From the NCBI GenBank assembly GCA_947259995.1, contig CAMYOK010000002.1:908881-972880 (forward strand): a DNA stretch of 64,000 nucleotides, written 5' to 3'. Positions 46,036 through 55,000 of the stretch are shown one piece after another. Both the position numbers and the translations under genes were made by a program. This stretch comes from an uncultured Pseudomonadales bacterium (GTDB taxonomy: Bacteria; Pseudomonadota; Gammaproteobacteria; Pseudomonadales; Pseudohongiellaceae). Under the pieces are notes generated by a model that ran no database searches, was not told the DNA's origin, and saw only the letters and a program-made list of their open reading frames with translations. How positions within the stretch are numbered: position 1 is the stretch's first letter; every line of letters begins with the position of its first letter.

Positions 46036-47479
46036 TATCTGCAACGGGAAACTCTAACGTAAAGCGGGCGTTCACCCCTAGCTCGGAGCAGACCTCTATC
46101 TCACCACCAAAGCTGCGCATAGTGCGCCGGCAAAATGGCAAGCCCGCTCCCGTGCCGTTGCTGCGAGTGGTAAAGAAACCCCCAAAGATTAACGGCAGCG
46201 TTGCACGATCGATACCTAGGCCGGTATCTTCGAAAATCAAGTTATTGCCCAAGTCGCTAGCCTCCAGAGTGATCGTAATCTCTCCATGGCCAGCGGACTC
46301 TATGCTGTAAAGAGCATTTTTAAGCAGGTTGAATAGCACATATATGAGCAATGATTGCTCAGCAAACACATTGAAATCATCAGCAAGATTTAACAGGACC
46401 TTTTCACGCTCTTCACGCCTGAAAGGGTATTGTTCCAACGCTTTCTCAATAGTCTCAGCCATTGAGAAATTCGAGAAGTTGTTCTTATCCGTTCGTTGGT
46501 TATTAAGATTGGCAAGTAAAAGATCGATGACATGATTGGCCTGGTCGACCATAGACTTAATACGTGGCCCTGTGTCCGCGAGCGCCTCCAAGAGCTCCTC
46601 CCGGATGATCGGGAACCGCTCGGGGTCTTTTTGGTGCGCGAAATGATAGGCGTCTACTAACTCAGGGAGGTAGGAATCAACGCCACCAATACTAGCTCGA
46701 ACTCCGGAAAGTGGCGTTCTCATTTCATGGGCAATAGTTGCACTAAGTGTCGCTAGAGCCGTCGTCTTCTCTTTGAAAGCCTGATCTTTTCGCTGTCGCT
46801 TCTGTTCCTCACTAGCGATTCGCTCTAAAGCGACACCTAACTGCCGCGAGAAGAACGCCAGTAAATCTTGTAATTCATAGTAAACATTCGATGGATCGCG
46901 TAGAAGCAATATAGCGAGCATCTTTCTGCCAAAGAATATCGGCAATACTACTTGTGCTTTATACTCTTCAAACACTGGTAAAAATTCGTCTGGGCTATCT
47001 TTCTCAGAAAAGCTTTGTTGCATTTCTTTCGAAAATTGTAAGAACTTTTCAAGATTGGGAACACGCTGCAATCCTTGCTGCGTCCAGAGCATAAAACCGC
47101 CTTTCTCTTCTTGTTGCCCATTGCTATTTTGGTCAACGAAAATCGTGACACCGGCCCCACCCATCAAGGCACTCAAGCTTGTTTGGGTATATCGCAGCAG
47201 ATCATTCAGCTCGGTATACTCATGTAAATTATCGATTAGCTCGGCAATCCCTCCGATGCGGCGCAACGCGGAATCGACCCTAAAACTTCCCAACGCTTGT
47301 AGGAATGCTGAAAATAATCGCTCTTGCGTAACAATAACGAAGACAATAAAAAGTACATTGAAAACCGCTTGGAACAGAAAGCTTTCGACAATAGCAGAGA
47401 CAACAATAAGCAGAAGCAAATACAATAAAGCATAACTAAGCACTAGCAAGCCTTTGGCAAAATAAATTGATTTTTGCAT
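46013..47479 (-). CDS. Membrane sensor histidine kinase
   Basis: 488 residues. Two membrane segments (about 10-31 and 36-56), a GAF-like cytoplasmic domain (about 85-225), His251 in SATIAHEMRTPLSGV, an N-box with FNLLKNALYSIESAG, G1 FEDTGLGID and the end FGGFFTTRSNGTGAGLPFCR. The insert between H-box and dimerisation helix and the FFTTRSNGTG element are of the CqsS/LqsS kind, though that group has six membrane segments. GGAG precedes the ATG. Convergent with the LqsR-like regulator and divergent from a small membrane protein. Confidence 0.85.
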   Translation of the reverse strand: MQKSIYFAKGLLVLSYALLYLLLLIVVSAIVESFLFQAVFNVLFIVFVIVTQERLFSAFLQALGSFRVDSALRRIGGIAELIDNLHEYTELNDLLRYTQTSLSALMGGAGVTIFVDQNSNGQQEEKGGFMLWTQQGLQRVPNLEKFLQFSKEMQQSFSEKDSPDEFLPVFEEYKAQVVLPIFFGRKMLAILLLRDPSNVYYELQDLLAFFSRQLGVALERIASEEQKRQRKDQAFKEKTTALATLSATIAHEMRTPLSGVRASIGGVDSYLPELVDAYHFAHQKDPERFPIIREELLEALADTGPRIKSMVDQANHVIDLLLANLNNQRTDKNNFSNFSMAETIEKALEQYPFRREEREKVLLNLADDFNVFAEQSLLIYVLFNLLKNALYSIESAGHGEITITLEASDLGNNLIFEDTGLGIDRATLPLIFGGFFTTRSNGTGAGLPFCRRTMRSFGGEIEVCSELGVNARFTLEFPVADISAQTLS

Positions 47480-47671
47480 AGCGCTCCGAGTTACTTACCC
47501 TTGCAAGTCTTGAATAAAAAATTCACAATAAATACGAGCATTTGCTCACTCTCTCTACTCATCGTTGTGTGCTAGTGTATACTACTGTCTTGGCAAATTT
47601 AACATCGCTCGCGCGCTAAGGTAGTTTGCGATTGGACGGCAACTTTTAGAATTTGACTGAGCTTTAACAAT

Positions 47672-48067
47672 ATGAACATATTAAAAACTCTTTTGAGACT
47701 ACCTGCAGTATTAGTCTGGAGCGTTGTTTACGGTGCCGCAGGTGGAGTCTTGTTCAAAGCCCTGTCGGTATATGAATACTGGCTTGAATCTAACCGCGCG
47801 CAAATTATGCAATGGAAGCGCTACCCTAATCGCAATTATCGACAGTTTACAAGCTCCGTACTGATGGGCAGGGTGGGGTCTGAGTCTTGGTCAACACTGC
47901 CTATGGCCTATAGTCAAATTACCAATAAATTCGAGCGTGCCCCTTACCCATATCTCATCATTATGTGCAACACCCTAATCGCTTTGGTATATCTTCCAGT
48001 AGCCCTACTCGCAGGCTTAGTTGAAGGCCCCGCGTTTGTCTATCAACAAGCCATGAGCAATGCGTAA
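47672..48067 (+). CDS. Unknown small membrane protein within the signalling island
   Basis: 131 residues. Two hydrophobic segments (about 7-30, LPAVLVWSVVYGAAGGVLF; about 92-117, YLIIMCNTLIALVYLPVALL) flank a basic, Tyr/Arg-rich soluble loop (QWKRYPNRNYRQFTSS). Not recognised. It sits between a divergent sensor kinase and a receiver gene on its own strand (51-base gap) and may belong to the signalling module. A TATACT -10-like element lies at 47578-47583. No clear ribosome site. Confidence 0.65.
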   Translation: MNILKTLLRLPAVLVWSVVYGAAGGVLFKALSVYEYWLESNRAQIMQWKRYPNRNYRQFTSSVLMGRVGSESWSTLPMAYSQITNKFERAPYPYLIIMCNTLIALVYLPVALLAGLVEGPAFVYQQAMSNA

Positions 48068-48118
48068 GCAACAATTTGGGCAAGGCGCGTTTTTCCCAAA
48101 TCTTTTGATGCCAAAATC

Positions 48119-48637
48119 ATGAATCAGAAACCCCTCATCCTCGTTGTAGAAGATGACCGACAGCAGTCCGACCTCGTTGTCGAGATCATCAATGAGACTA
48201 AGCAGTTTCAAGCGATTCCTGCTTACGATGGCGAGCAGGCTTTGGAAATCCTCAAAACTCATCAACGCGGCTTCAATTTTTTAAGCAATCGCGTCGCTTG
48301 CATTTTGCTCGACTGGCAAATGCCTAGAATGAATGGAGAGGAATTTCTAATTAAGCTGCGCAAAGATGAAGGCAACAGCCCATTCAAGCGGCATATCCCC
48401 ATTGTCATCTTTACCGCCCATAACGACATGGAGCGCCAAACCCTAGCCAAAGATCCAACCCTTGGCCTAGCCTCGGGCTATATTTTAAAGCCCTTTGAAG
48501 AAGAAGAATTGCTTGGCTTGCTGGAACGCATCGTCATACATAAAGAGGCAGAGGTATTGCGGGAAATCTTAATCGAACGCGATCAACGCTGGGCTAGAGA
48601 ATTAGACCGAGTCAGCAATAAACGCTCTAATGACTAA
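48119..48637 (+). CDS. Single-domain response regulator
   Basis: 172 residues. Receiver domain with LILVVEDDRQQSDL, phospho-acceptor Asp65 in CILLDWQMPRMNG, Thr in VIFTAHND and Lys in GYILKPFEEEE, all intact. A short charged helical tail (about 140-172) follows; no output domain. It overlaps the convergent 7TM-type kinase by 11 bases, so these two are a likely pair. Works through protein-protein contact or phosphotransfer. Confidence 0.87.
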   Translation: MNQKPLILVVEDDRQQSDLVVEIINETKQFQAIPAYDGEQALEILKTHQRGFNFLSNRVACILLDWQMPRMNGEEFLIKLRKDEGNSPFKRHIPIVIFTAHNDMERQTLAKDPTLGLASGYILKPFEEEELLGLLERIVIHKEAEVLREILIERDQRWARELDRVSNKRSND

Positions 48638-50717
48638 GCGGTAAGCGTACCGTAAACTGCGTCCCTTTATTTAGCTCACTGTCACACTGAATACTGCCTT
48701 TGTGTTCCGTCACTATGCGATTGCAGATGGTCAGCCCCCACCCTCTGCCGGCTGTAGAATTTCCCACCGATGTTGCTTTTCCGCTAAAGTAAGGCTCCCA
48801 GATTTTCTCGCGCACGTCCGCATCGATCCCTCCTCCAGTGTCAGCAACTGTTACCACAAACTCTGCCAGCTCCACATAGGTGCGAATGGTCAGCGTACCG
48901 CCGTCAGGCATCGCCTCTAGAGCGTTCTTAATCAAATTACTCAATAGCACTTGGATCTCACCAGGAATCCCTTCGATCAGTGGCGCATTTTCCATCAGGT
49001 CCAAAACGTGTTTGTGAGGGCCTTCTTGTTGCAACTTAAGGCTTCTTTGTATTATCAAGTTGACATCAACGGCCTGATAACGCTCCTGCTCATCTGACAC
49101 GCCATCAGTAATAATCAAGGTCTCGTCGACAATCTCCATAGCTCTGTCGATTTGTTCTTCAGTGATTTTCCTATACTTTTCGATGCTCTCTAAGGATTTG
49201 ATCCGGTTCACTGCCATCCTAATGATATTCAACGGCGTTCTAATTTCATGGTGAGCCTGTCGAGTCGCATGGGCGATCGCACGAGTTTTCTCCCCTCGTA
49301 CCAACTGAATTTCAGCTTGATGCAAGCGCCGCTGGTTCTCGAAATACTGTTTCTCGAGTTTCTCGAACGGTGTCAGCCTATAAAGTATTGCGGCCACATA
49401 GCGCATTAAGCGAGATAAGAACTGCTTGTCTTTAACGCTGAACTCTTCTTGGCTGCTGCGCTCCCCTAGGATCAGCACGCCCTCAAGGAACTCGGGCGAG
49501 AAGAAGGGCACCACTAGTGTGTTTTCGGGATTTTGATGCCCCCATGCTGATAGTCGACTCTGGTGCTCCTCGGCGAAATCGGACAATAGCGACAACTGCT
49601 TATGCTCGATGCACTCTAAGATCAACGCATCATCAATGGCCAACACTTCGCTCGCCTGATCAGCGTCATTGGCACTGAGTTGGTATGAGATCAAGCGGTC
49701 GTCATCATCACGCATCGCCACTATGCGATGCACTGATTCCAGCTCAAAGACCTCATCGACCTCTTCGCTCAGAACATGAAAAATCTGCGCACGATTCTTG
49801 ATGCTTTCCAGTCTTTCAGCAAGGCGATTGAGAATGTCCTCTGGCTCATACCAGTTTCTGACAAACCTACGTCGAGCGGTACTGACCAGAAACAACTCTA
49901 ATTTGGTCGCATTAAAGGCCCACAGGAGCGCAATAACGCAAATTAGGAGCAAACTGATGCTAGGAGAGCTAAATGATAATTGAAAGGCTAGGTAGAGGCT
50001 GAGTGTCGCCAAAGCCCCTACGATAATCTTGGCTGTATAGCGATCCACGACCATACGCATGTCTAGCAAATCGTACTTGCTAAAGGCATAGGCGAAGAAT
50101 AGCGAAGGGAATATTGAACCTAAATGTCCCAGTACTAGCCAGTCATAGTTGCCCATCACCACTAGTACCAGGTCGAATATGATGCCAAACGCAATGAATA
50201 GCGCCAAGCCTGTCAACATGTAGCCAACCCTGATTCGATAGGCTGGATAGCGTCTGTAACTAATTATTAGATTGGCTATGACCAATATACCCAAGAGCGC
50301 AAGATACAAGGAATAGACCGTATAACCAGGCCCATCGACAAATACCACGCTGCCCTCTTGCAGTACCGCCACCGATACCACGTCTGAGAACACGATCAGC
50401 GCCGCCAGCACGATAAAGACGGTGTAATTGAGCCAGCGCAAAAAAGGCCCAGGAAGCCTCTTCGGGTCCGGATAACGCAAACTGATATCGAAATGACCAT
50501 TGGCAAAGGTTAGCGCCGCGACCAACTGTATTTGCGATACTAGATTGACTGGCACCAAGGTCTGAAATTCATGCAACAGCATATAGCACAAAGCCCAGAC
50601 TGCCACGGCGATGTTGGTCACCAAATAGGTTGCTGACAACCTACTGGGACTTTGGCGCCAAGTGAACAGGCCAAGTATCAGTAAAGCAACGGCGTTAGGG
50701 ATAAAAATATAATTCAT
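48627..50717 (-). CDS. 7TM-type sensor histidine kinase with GAF domain
   Basis: 696 residues. The N-terminal half (about 1-270) has seven or eight hydrophobic segments resembling the His-kinase 7TM input module. A GAF-like domain (about 300-455) precedes the H-box HATRQAHHEIRTPLNIIRM (His near 490). The ATPase has LSNLIKNALEAMPDGGTLTI, G1 VADTGGGIDADV and G2 AGRGWGLTICNRIVTEHKGS. A membrane-embedded input without a periplasmic loop suits a hydrophobic or small diffusible ligand. Same strand as the GNAT gene 109 bases upstream. Confidence 0.86.
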   Translation of the reverse strand: MNYIFIPNAVALLILGLFTWRQSPSRLSATYLVTNIAVAVWALCYMLLHEFQTLVPVNLVSQIQLVAALTFANGHFDISLRYPDPKRLPGPFLRWLNYTVFIVLAALIVFSDVVSVAVLQEGSVVFVDGPGYTVYSLYLALLGILVIANLIISYRRYPAYRIRVGYMLTGLALFIAFGIIFDLVLVVMGNYDWLVLGHLGSIFPSLFFAYAFSKYDLLDMRMVVDRYTAKIIVGALATLSLYLAFQLSFSSPSISLLLICVIALLWAFNATKLELFLVSTARRRFVRNWYEPEDILNRLAERLESIKNRAQIFHVLSEEVDEVFELESVHRIVAMRDDDDRLISYQLSANDADQASEVLAIDDALILECIEHKQLSLLSDFAEEHQSRLSAWGHQNPENTLVVPFFSPEFLEGVLILGERSSQEEFSVKDKQFLSRLMRYVAAILYRLTPFEKLEKQYFENQRRLHQAEIQLVRGEKTRAIAHATRQAHHEIRTPLNIIRMAVNRIKSLESIEKYRKITEEQIDRAMEIVDETLIITDGVSDEQERYQAVDVNLIIQRSLKLQQEGPHKHVLDLMENAPLIEGIPGEIQVLLSNLIKNALEAMPDGGTLTIRTYVELAEFVVTVADTGGGIDADVREKIWEPYFSGKATSVGNSTAGRGWGLTICNRIVTEHKGSIQCDSELNKGTQFTVRLPLSH

Positions 50718-50744
50718 AGCCCTAAGTCGAAACAGTTCAGCAGC

Positions 50745-50817
50745 GGCTCATGACCACCGGAGTAAAGCTTCCCCAGTGGTTTTCCCTATCCTATTCAGAC
50801 ACGGGGGTCTATGAGCC
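50745..50817. repeat. Distant inverted repeat between GNAT and 7TM kinase genes
   Basis: GGCTCAT (50745-50751) and ATGAGCC (50811-50817) are perfect 7-bp inverted arms 59 bases apart, spanning most of the 109-base gap. A shorter CCAC/GTGG hairpin lies inside. Could be a long-range RNA stem; it is not a typical terminator. Confidence 0.35.
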
Positions 50818-50826
50818 TTGTCGCTA

Positions 50827-51672
50827 TTAGTTTCGCGCCTCTCCTTTTAGCAAGTATTTATTAATATTGTTGATCATGTAGTACTGGCTCTGCTTGCTAA
50901 ATGAGGCCTCGACTACATTTCGCATAGCCTTCAAAGAGCCTTGCACACTACCGTACATCAATAATAAGTTATTCGTGATGAAGAAATGTACGGGCGAATA
51001 ACCCACGCCCAAGCCCCATTTGAAGGCTTTACTGTTCACATTTGTCCACAAGAACCCCACATCATATCCCATTTGCGCAGATCGCTCCAAAATAGGAATC
51101 GACAAGAATGGCGAAACCACCTGACGGAACTCTTTCAGCACTCCAAGCTCTTTGATAAACATGATTCGGTCTTTCTTAACGACCTCGGTCAACCAATAGT
51201 GAGAAATGCTCATGCCGTTGGTCTTCTCTGAATCAGATAACTCCCAAGGCATATCGTGCTCCTTACTCATCGCGCTCTTGTTCATCAGTAACACCCAGCA
51301 GAAACCAATAATTTTTTCGCCTTTATAAAGCAAAGAGATCAATGGAATTCGCTCAGGGTCACTGCGAAGACTATGAGAAATCTCACTCTTGGCAGAACTA
51401 TGCGTCCAAGACTCGCCCCAACTTTCATTGAAAACGTTCATATAGCACTCGGCCAAGTCGTCGATTGTCTGTTCGTTGATATGAGCAACCTCATCTCCAA
51501 AAAACGTTTTGAGTTGATAATCCTCGCCCAACTTCTCCTTAATCATTGCGTTCAACATTGGCGTCGATGATTGCTCGCTAAGCGGCTTTTTCAACAAGCG
51601 TTTTGCTGGACGAATTTGAATTGGAAGTGGATGGGCAGGTGCTACTGTGCTTACTACTGTTTGTGCAGTCAT
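50827..51672 (-). CDS. GNAT-fold N-acyltransferase
   Basis: 281 residues from ATG 51672, which has AGAGGAAT upstream; a longer frame to 51711 is less likely. A disordered N-terminus (about 1-40) precedes a GNAT fold: IDDLAECYMNVFNESWGESW (helix 1), IPLISLLYKGEKIIGFCWVL (beta 2-3), FIKELGVLKEFRQVVSPFL (beta 4 and acyl-CoA loop) and TNVNSKAFKWGLGVGYSPV (motif B). The R-Q-V-V-S-P loop departs from the usual RxxGxG. Substrate unknown. Its place beside sensor kinases raises the possibility of signal synthesis, an inference only. Confidence 0.75.
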   Translation of the reverse strand: MTAQTVVSTVAPAHPLPIQIRPAKRLLKKPLSEQSSTPMLNAMIKEKLGEDYQLKTFFGDEVAHINEQTIDDLAECYMNVFNESWGESWTHSSAKSEISHSLRSDPERIPLISLLYKGEKIIGFCWVLLMNKSAMSKEHDMPWELSDSEKTNGMSISHYWLTEVVKKDRIMFIKELGVLKEFRQVVSPFLSIPILERSAQMGYDVGFLWTNVNSKAFKWGLGVGYSPVHFFITNNLLLMYGSVQGSLKAMRNVVEASFSKQSQYYMINNINKYLLKGEARN

Positions 51673-51713
51673 GATAATTCCTCTATTACAAACTGAATTC
51701 ACAAAGGCCAATA

Positions 51714-51730
51714 GTGTTTGTGATAAACAC
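51714..51730. promoter_or_regulatory. Perfect palindrome upstream of the GNAT gene (operator candidate)
   Basis: GTGTTT-GTGAT-AAACAC: perfect 6-bp arms with a 5-base spacer, 42 bases upstream of the GNAT ATG. The centre contains TGTGA, a CRP/Vfr half-site, but the other half is missing. First of three palindromes in this divergent gap. Confidence 0.5.
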
Positions 51731-51754
51731 AGGGAAAAGCAGCCTTTGAGTTAA

Positions 51755-51770
51755 TGTTGCCAGAACAACA
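51755..51770. promoter_or_regulatory. Palindrome in GNAT upstream gap (2 of 3)
   Basis: TGTTG-CCAGAA-CAACA: perfect 5-bp arms with a 6-base spacer. Confidence 0.4.
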
Positions 51771-51795
51771 TGACGCAAAACGCACGCAATATTGC

Positions 51796-51810
51796 CTGAA
51801 CTTTGTTCAG
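51796..51810. promoter_or_regulatory. Palindrome in GNAT upstream gap (3 of 3)
   Basis: CTGAAC-TTT-GTTCAG: perfect 6-bp arms with a 3-base centre, 20 bases before the candidate small gene's ATG. Too short-tailed for a terminator (no T run), so an operator or small hairpin is more likely. Confidence 0.45.
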
Positions 51811-51830
51811 CTTATAGTGGAGGACAAATA

Positions 51831-52028
51831 ATGTTCAACGATTGGAGGGGCAACCGACCAGATAATCACAAGATTAGTGAGTTATTGACCGTTCAGATGC
51901 AAACTATTAATGAGGACATTCATAATTCCTACAAATATTCCTACAAAGATGTGACAAACTTTAACGCTCCGATAGACTGTCTAAAAGGTATTGACGGAAC
52001 TGATCTTCGGGCATTGGTCTACCGATAA
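51831..52028 (+). CDS. Candidate small protein of unknown function
   Basis: 65 codons from ATG 51831 preceded by GTGGAGGACAAATA, a near-consensus ribosome site at good spacing. The product is hydrophilic (MFNDWRGNRPDNHKISELL, then a Tyr/Lys-rich KYSYKDVTNF stretch) with no membrane segment and no recognised family. Its last 68 bases overlap the 3' end of the convergent EAL gene. The ribosome site is the main support. Confidence 0.4.
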   Translation: MFNDWRGNRPDNHKISELLTVQMQTINEDIHNSYKYSYKDVTNFNAPIDCLKGIDGTDLRALVYR

Positions 52029-55000
52029 AATAGCCTTGCGCAAAATCACAATTTAGGCGGCGCAAGAAATCGAGTTGCTCTTGTGTTTCTACGCCTTCAG
52101 CTACAACTTTAATTTGCAGCTTTTCAGCCATCAACAACATGGTTTCAATAAGCGCTTCTTCTGTTTTCAACTTGCCGATCTTATCAACAAAGGAGCGATC
52201 TATTTTAAACGCATTAACCGGGAAACGTGAAAGGTAACTTAGACCCGAATATCCCGTCCCAAAATCATCAATCGAGATTTGCACACCCGATGCACTCAGG
52301 TCATTTAAAACCTGCAAGGCTCTTGTGGCATCTTCGACAAGCACCCGCTCTGTAATCTCTGCAATAATCGGCACATTGCTTGGAGATTTGATTTCATAGA
52401 ACCATGCTTGCGAGGATTCATCTCGCATATACAATAAACGAGTAGAGACATTCACCGAGATACCGATATTGAGACCATATTCAGTATTTATGCCACTAAT
52501 AAAGTTGCGGGCGCTCTTTAAGACGAAGTGGTCAATACGAATCACCAGACCACTTTCTTCAGCAAGGGGGATAAACTCATCGGGGGGAATAAAGCTACCA
52601 TCGGGTCTACGCCAACGCACCAAGGCTTCGCAGCCAACAATTCGGTTCTCTTTATAGCTGTAGATAGGTTGGTAATAGACTTCTAGCTCATTGTTCTTCA
52701 CCGCAGCCACTAGCTCGTTATACAAACTATGACGCTTCTCCGACTTAATTTGCATTTCCTGGGTATAGAACTGCCAGCCATTACGGCCTGCTTTCTTGAC
52801 CTCATACATGGCTTGGTCAGCCTTGATAATCAAGGTCTCCGAATCGATCGCATCATCGGGATAAAAGGCAATCCCGACGCTCGCACCGCAGTACACTTGG
52901 TGAGTCCCGATCTTGAAAGACTCACCCACCTTCGCCACGACATCATCAACAATGCGGCAAACGGCGGACTCAGAAAAAACATCTCGCAATACCACGATAA
53001 ACTCATCACCACTGTAGCGCGCAACTGTGTCTACCTCACGCACACAATGTTTTATCCTGGAGGCAGCCTCTACCAACACCTCATCGCCAACATCGTGCCC
53101 GAGGTTGTCATTCACCGATTTGAAGTTATCCAGATCGATAAACAGGACCGCTAACTTGGTGCTGGCACGCTTTGACATAGCCAATGCGCTATTTAAACGG
53201 TCGCGCAACAAACTGCGATTGGCTAGGCCCGTTAAGGCGTCGTAGTTGGCCTGATATTCTATTAACTTGTCTGCGGCTTTTGCTTTGGTGATATCTTGAA
53301 TAGCACCCACAAGCTCGCGCCCACTAGATAGGTTGAGCATCTCGCCGCGAATGTGCAGCCAAGTCTCAGTCTTGTTGACTCTTTCAAGACGTAGCTCCGT
53401 ATCAAAGCTATGGCTATTGTGCTTGGCACGGTCAAGCAACATGCGCAGCATGTTCGCCGTCTCTTCGGTGTATTGCGCACAAACCTCACTAAGCGTTAGC
53501 ACACCCGCACCAGAGGACACCCCGAGAATCTGCATACATTGATCGGAGACCTCAGTAAATACTCCCTGTGCGTCAAGACGCCAGCCCCCTACCTGCGAAA
53601 CAGTCTCAACCTCCCGGAGAAATTGCTCGTTTCTAAAGATAAGTTGCTCGTAGGCTTCTTCTTTAATCTTGGCTCGTGAGCGCAGGAAAACTGCAATCAT
53701 GAAAAGTATGCATACAATGGCGCTTACTATACGTAGGAGTAAGATGCTGCGGTTGTTAACTGTGATGTCCTGCAACTCATAAGCCCCCAGTTGCCAAGAG
53801 CCACCCCCTAGCACTACAGGCATAGTGACAACATTAGGATTGGAGAACACCGCCTCTTCTCCAAAAAACACTTCGCCATCTGCCCCCAGCCCATCTCGCC
53901 CTCGTATGGCTATCTCTAGGCCTGTAGTTGGATCGAACAAACTGCTATCGGAGTAAATATTCGTCGTCGAAATAGGAGCGGAGACGATTCCCCACAAATG
54001 GCGCCCATTCTCACTGTCAGTGATATAAACAGGAGCGCGGCCTACGAAGGCTGTTCCGCCTTGCACCAGCTCCACTGGGCCTGCGATCACTAACGCGCCG
54101 GTGAGCACCGTTCTTTGCACGGCGTAATATTGCTCGGCGTTCTCGTTATAGTTCAAGCCTAGCGCGCTCTCGTTTCCCTCTAGCGGGTAGATATTGCTGA
54201 TGACAAGGTCTGGTGCGATCGCTAAGTTGATTAAAGCAGGCTCACGCTCTATGACGGTGGCCGCGTAGGTTGCAAACTCCTGATCGCTGAAATCTGGGTT
54301 AGACGCTACAAACGCCGCAAGTCCGTTAATCAATGAAAGGTTGTTAGACAGCCTGCTCTCTAATTGATAGCGTACCGAGCTGAGCTTTTCGGCTACACTA
54401 ATTCGTTGCTCATCGGCTAGAAGCACGCGATAGCGCATTTCTAGTAGCTGTTGGCCTATCAGAAACAACAAAGGCATCGCCAGTATCCAACGCGTTTGTG
54501 TTGAGCGCACGAAAACCATAAGAATCAATAACCCCACCAAGCAGATCGCTAACAAACGCCAAACTTCCGATAAGTCATTTTCATTCTCGCGCGCTTCAAT
54601 AGGGCTAAGCAACTCTTCGATACTGAAGGCTTGTTCAATGAGTCCGAGTTGATCCAAAAGCACGTACGCCGTTTGCCATCGTTCAATTTGGTTGTGTCCA
54701 AGCGGTACCAAGGGATAGAGAAGGTAATCGTCAATTTGCTCGGCAAATAAGAGATTGTAATCGAATGTATTATTGAAGATATAACGGTAGCGAGGCAGTT
54801 GCGTGGAGATCTTGTCGGCTACTTCGGCTTTGTTTTCAATTGCATAGCGCCAACCCTGCAGGCTAGCGCGCACAAAGCGACGCACTAACTCCGGATCTCG
54901 ATCAATCACTGCTTGGGTAGTATAGAGTACGTCGCCGTAGAAGTTGACGCCGTAATCTTCAGGATGGAACGTATTGAGCGATACTCCTAACTCCCGCGCG

